A stretch of DNA of 64,000 nucleotides from Deltaproteobacteria bacterium. Its GTDB lineage: Bacteria > Myxococcota_A > Polyangia > Polyangiales > Polyangiaceae. The translations under genes and the position numbers were made by a program. A model generated the notes under the pieces. The model was not told where the DNA came from and searched no databases. It was given only the letters and a program-made list of their open reading frames with translations. The stretch covers positions 222,895 to 286,894 of the forward strand of contig JACRCQ010000051.1 in the NCBI GenBank assembly GCA_016218915.1, written 5' to 3'. This document shows positions 63,986 to 64,000 of the stretch, piece by piece; the stretch's first letter is position 1; each line of letters starts with the position of its first letter.

Positions 63986-64000
63986 GGGGCGCGAAGCGCC

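Overview
This 64 kb window is high-GC chromosomal DNA. It is most likely from a Myxococcota (deltaproteobacterial, myxobacterium-like) genome of the Polyangiales or Sandaracinaceae type. The signs are two Hanks-type Ser/Thr kinases, a FrzS/AglZ-like receiver plus coiled-coil protein, a DUF4388 regulator, two proteins with MYXO-CTERM-like sorting tails, Asp-rich lipoproteins and a MopE-type metal-binding motif. No rRNA, tRNA, CRISPR array, prophage or insertion sequence was recognised, so this reads as core genome rather than an island. Species assignment is inference.

1-18 kb: a partial outer-membrane protein gene runs off the left edge. It is followed by a 1469-residue kinase/ATPase/TPR regulator with a strong terminator downstream, a 2H phosphoesterase (thpR-like) lacking one catalytic motif, a threonine dehydratase/serine racemase, an HD-GYP-like/receiver/DUF4388 protein, a conserved protein of unknown function, a fused pseudouridine synthase/methyltransferase, a lipoprotein with an 11-C tract, a methyl-accepting protein, and dnaA with a cluster of DnaA boxes (candidate oriC). 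An outer-membrane beta-barrel-like protein follows.

18-33.7 kb: a five-gene operon holds a P-loop protein and the four subunits of a VorB-type 2-oxoacid:ferredoxin oxidoreductase. Then come a small CPYC protein, a PEGA-domain kinase, RNase HI, an SDR coupled to a TPR membrane protein, a TonB-like protein, a CAP-domain lipoprotein, and purM-purN-FAD oxidoreductase preceded by a methyltransferase.

33.7-54.6 kb: a DinG-family helicase, enolase, pdxA-tldD, a CopD/HemJ-like membrane protein, a 946-residue TPR protein, a small lipoprotein, the PrkA kinase, a small basic protein, a nucleoside-salvage operon (purine nucleoside phosphorylase, cytidine deaminase, amidohydrolase with an apparent CTG start), the FrzS/AglZ-like coiled-coil protein, a PEGA/TPR protein with a lipoprotein partner, and rpoZ followed by a methyltransferase.

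54.6-64 kb: a hypothetical protein, then a two-gene module of CydA-like membrane proteins, the first carrying a C-terminal c-type heme motif. A plant-type glutamate-cysteine ligase follows, then a run of exported proteins: a MopE/SUMF1-domain protein, a DUF2330 MYXO-CTERM protein and an exported agmatine-deiminase-like MYXO-CTERM protein. Many genes are tightly packed: several pairs overlap by 4 nt (GTGA, ATGA or CTGA), and most convergent pairs are only 3-19 bp apart without an obvious terminator. The most unusual items are the tandem CydA-like/cytochrome c pair, the pseudo-receiver coiled-coil protein, the RluA-methyltransferase fusion, and the P-loop protein built into the oxidoreductase operon.
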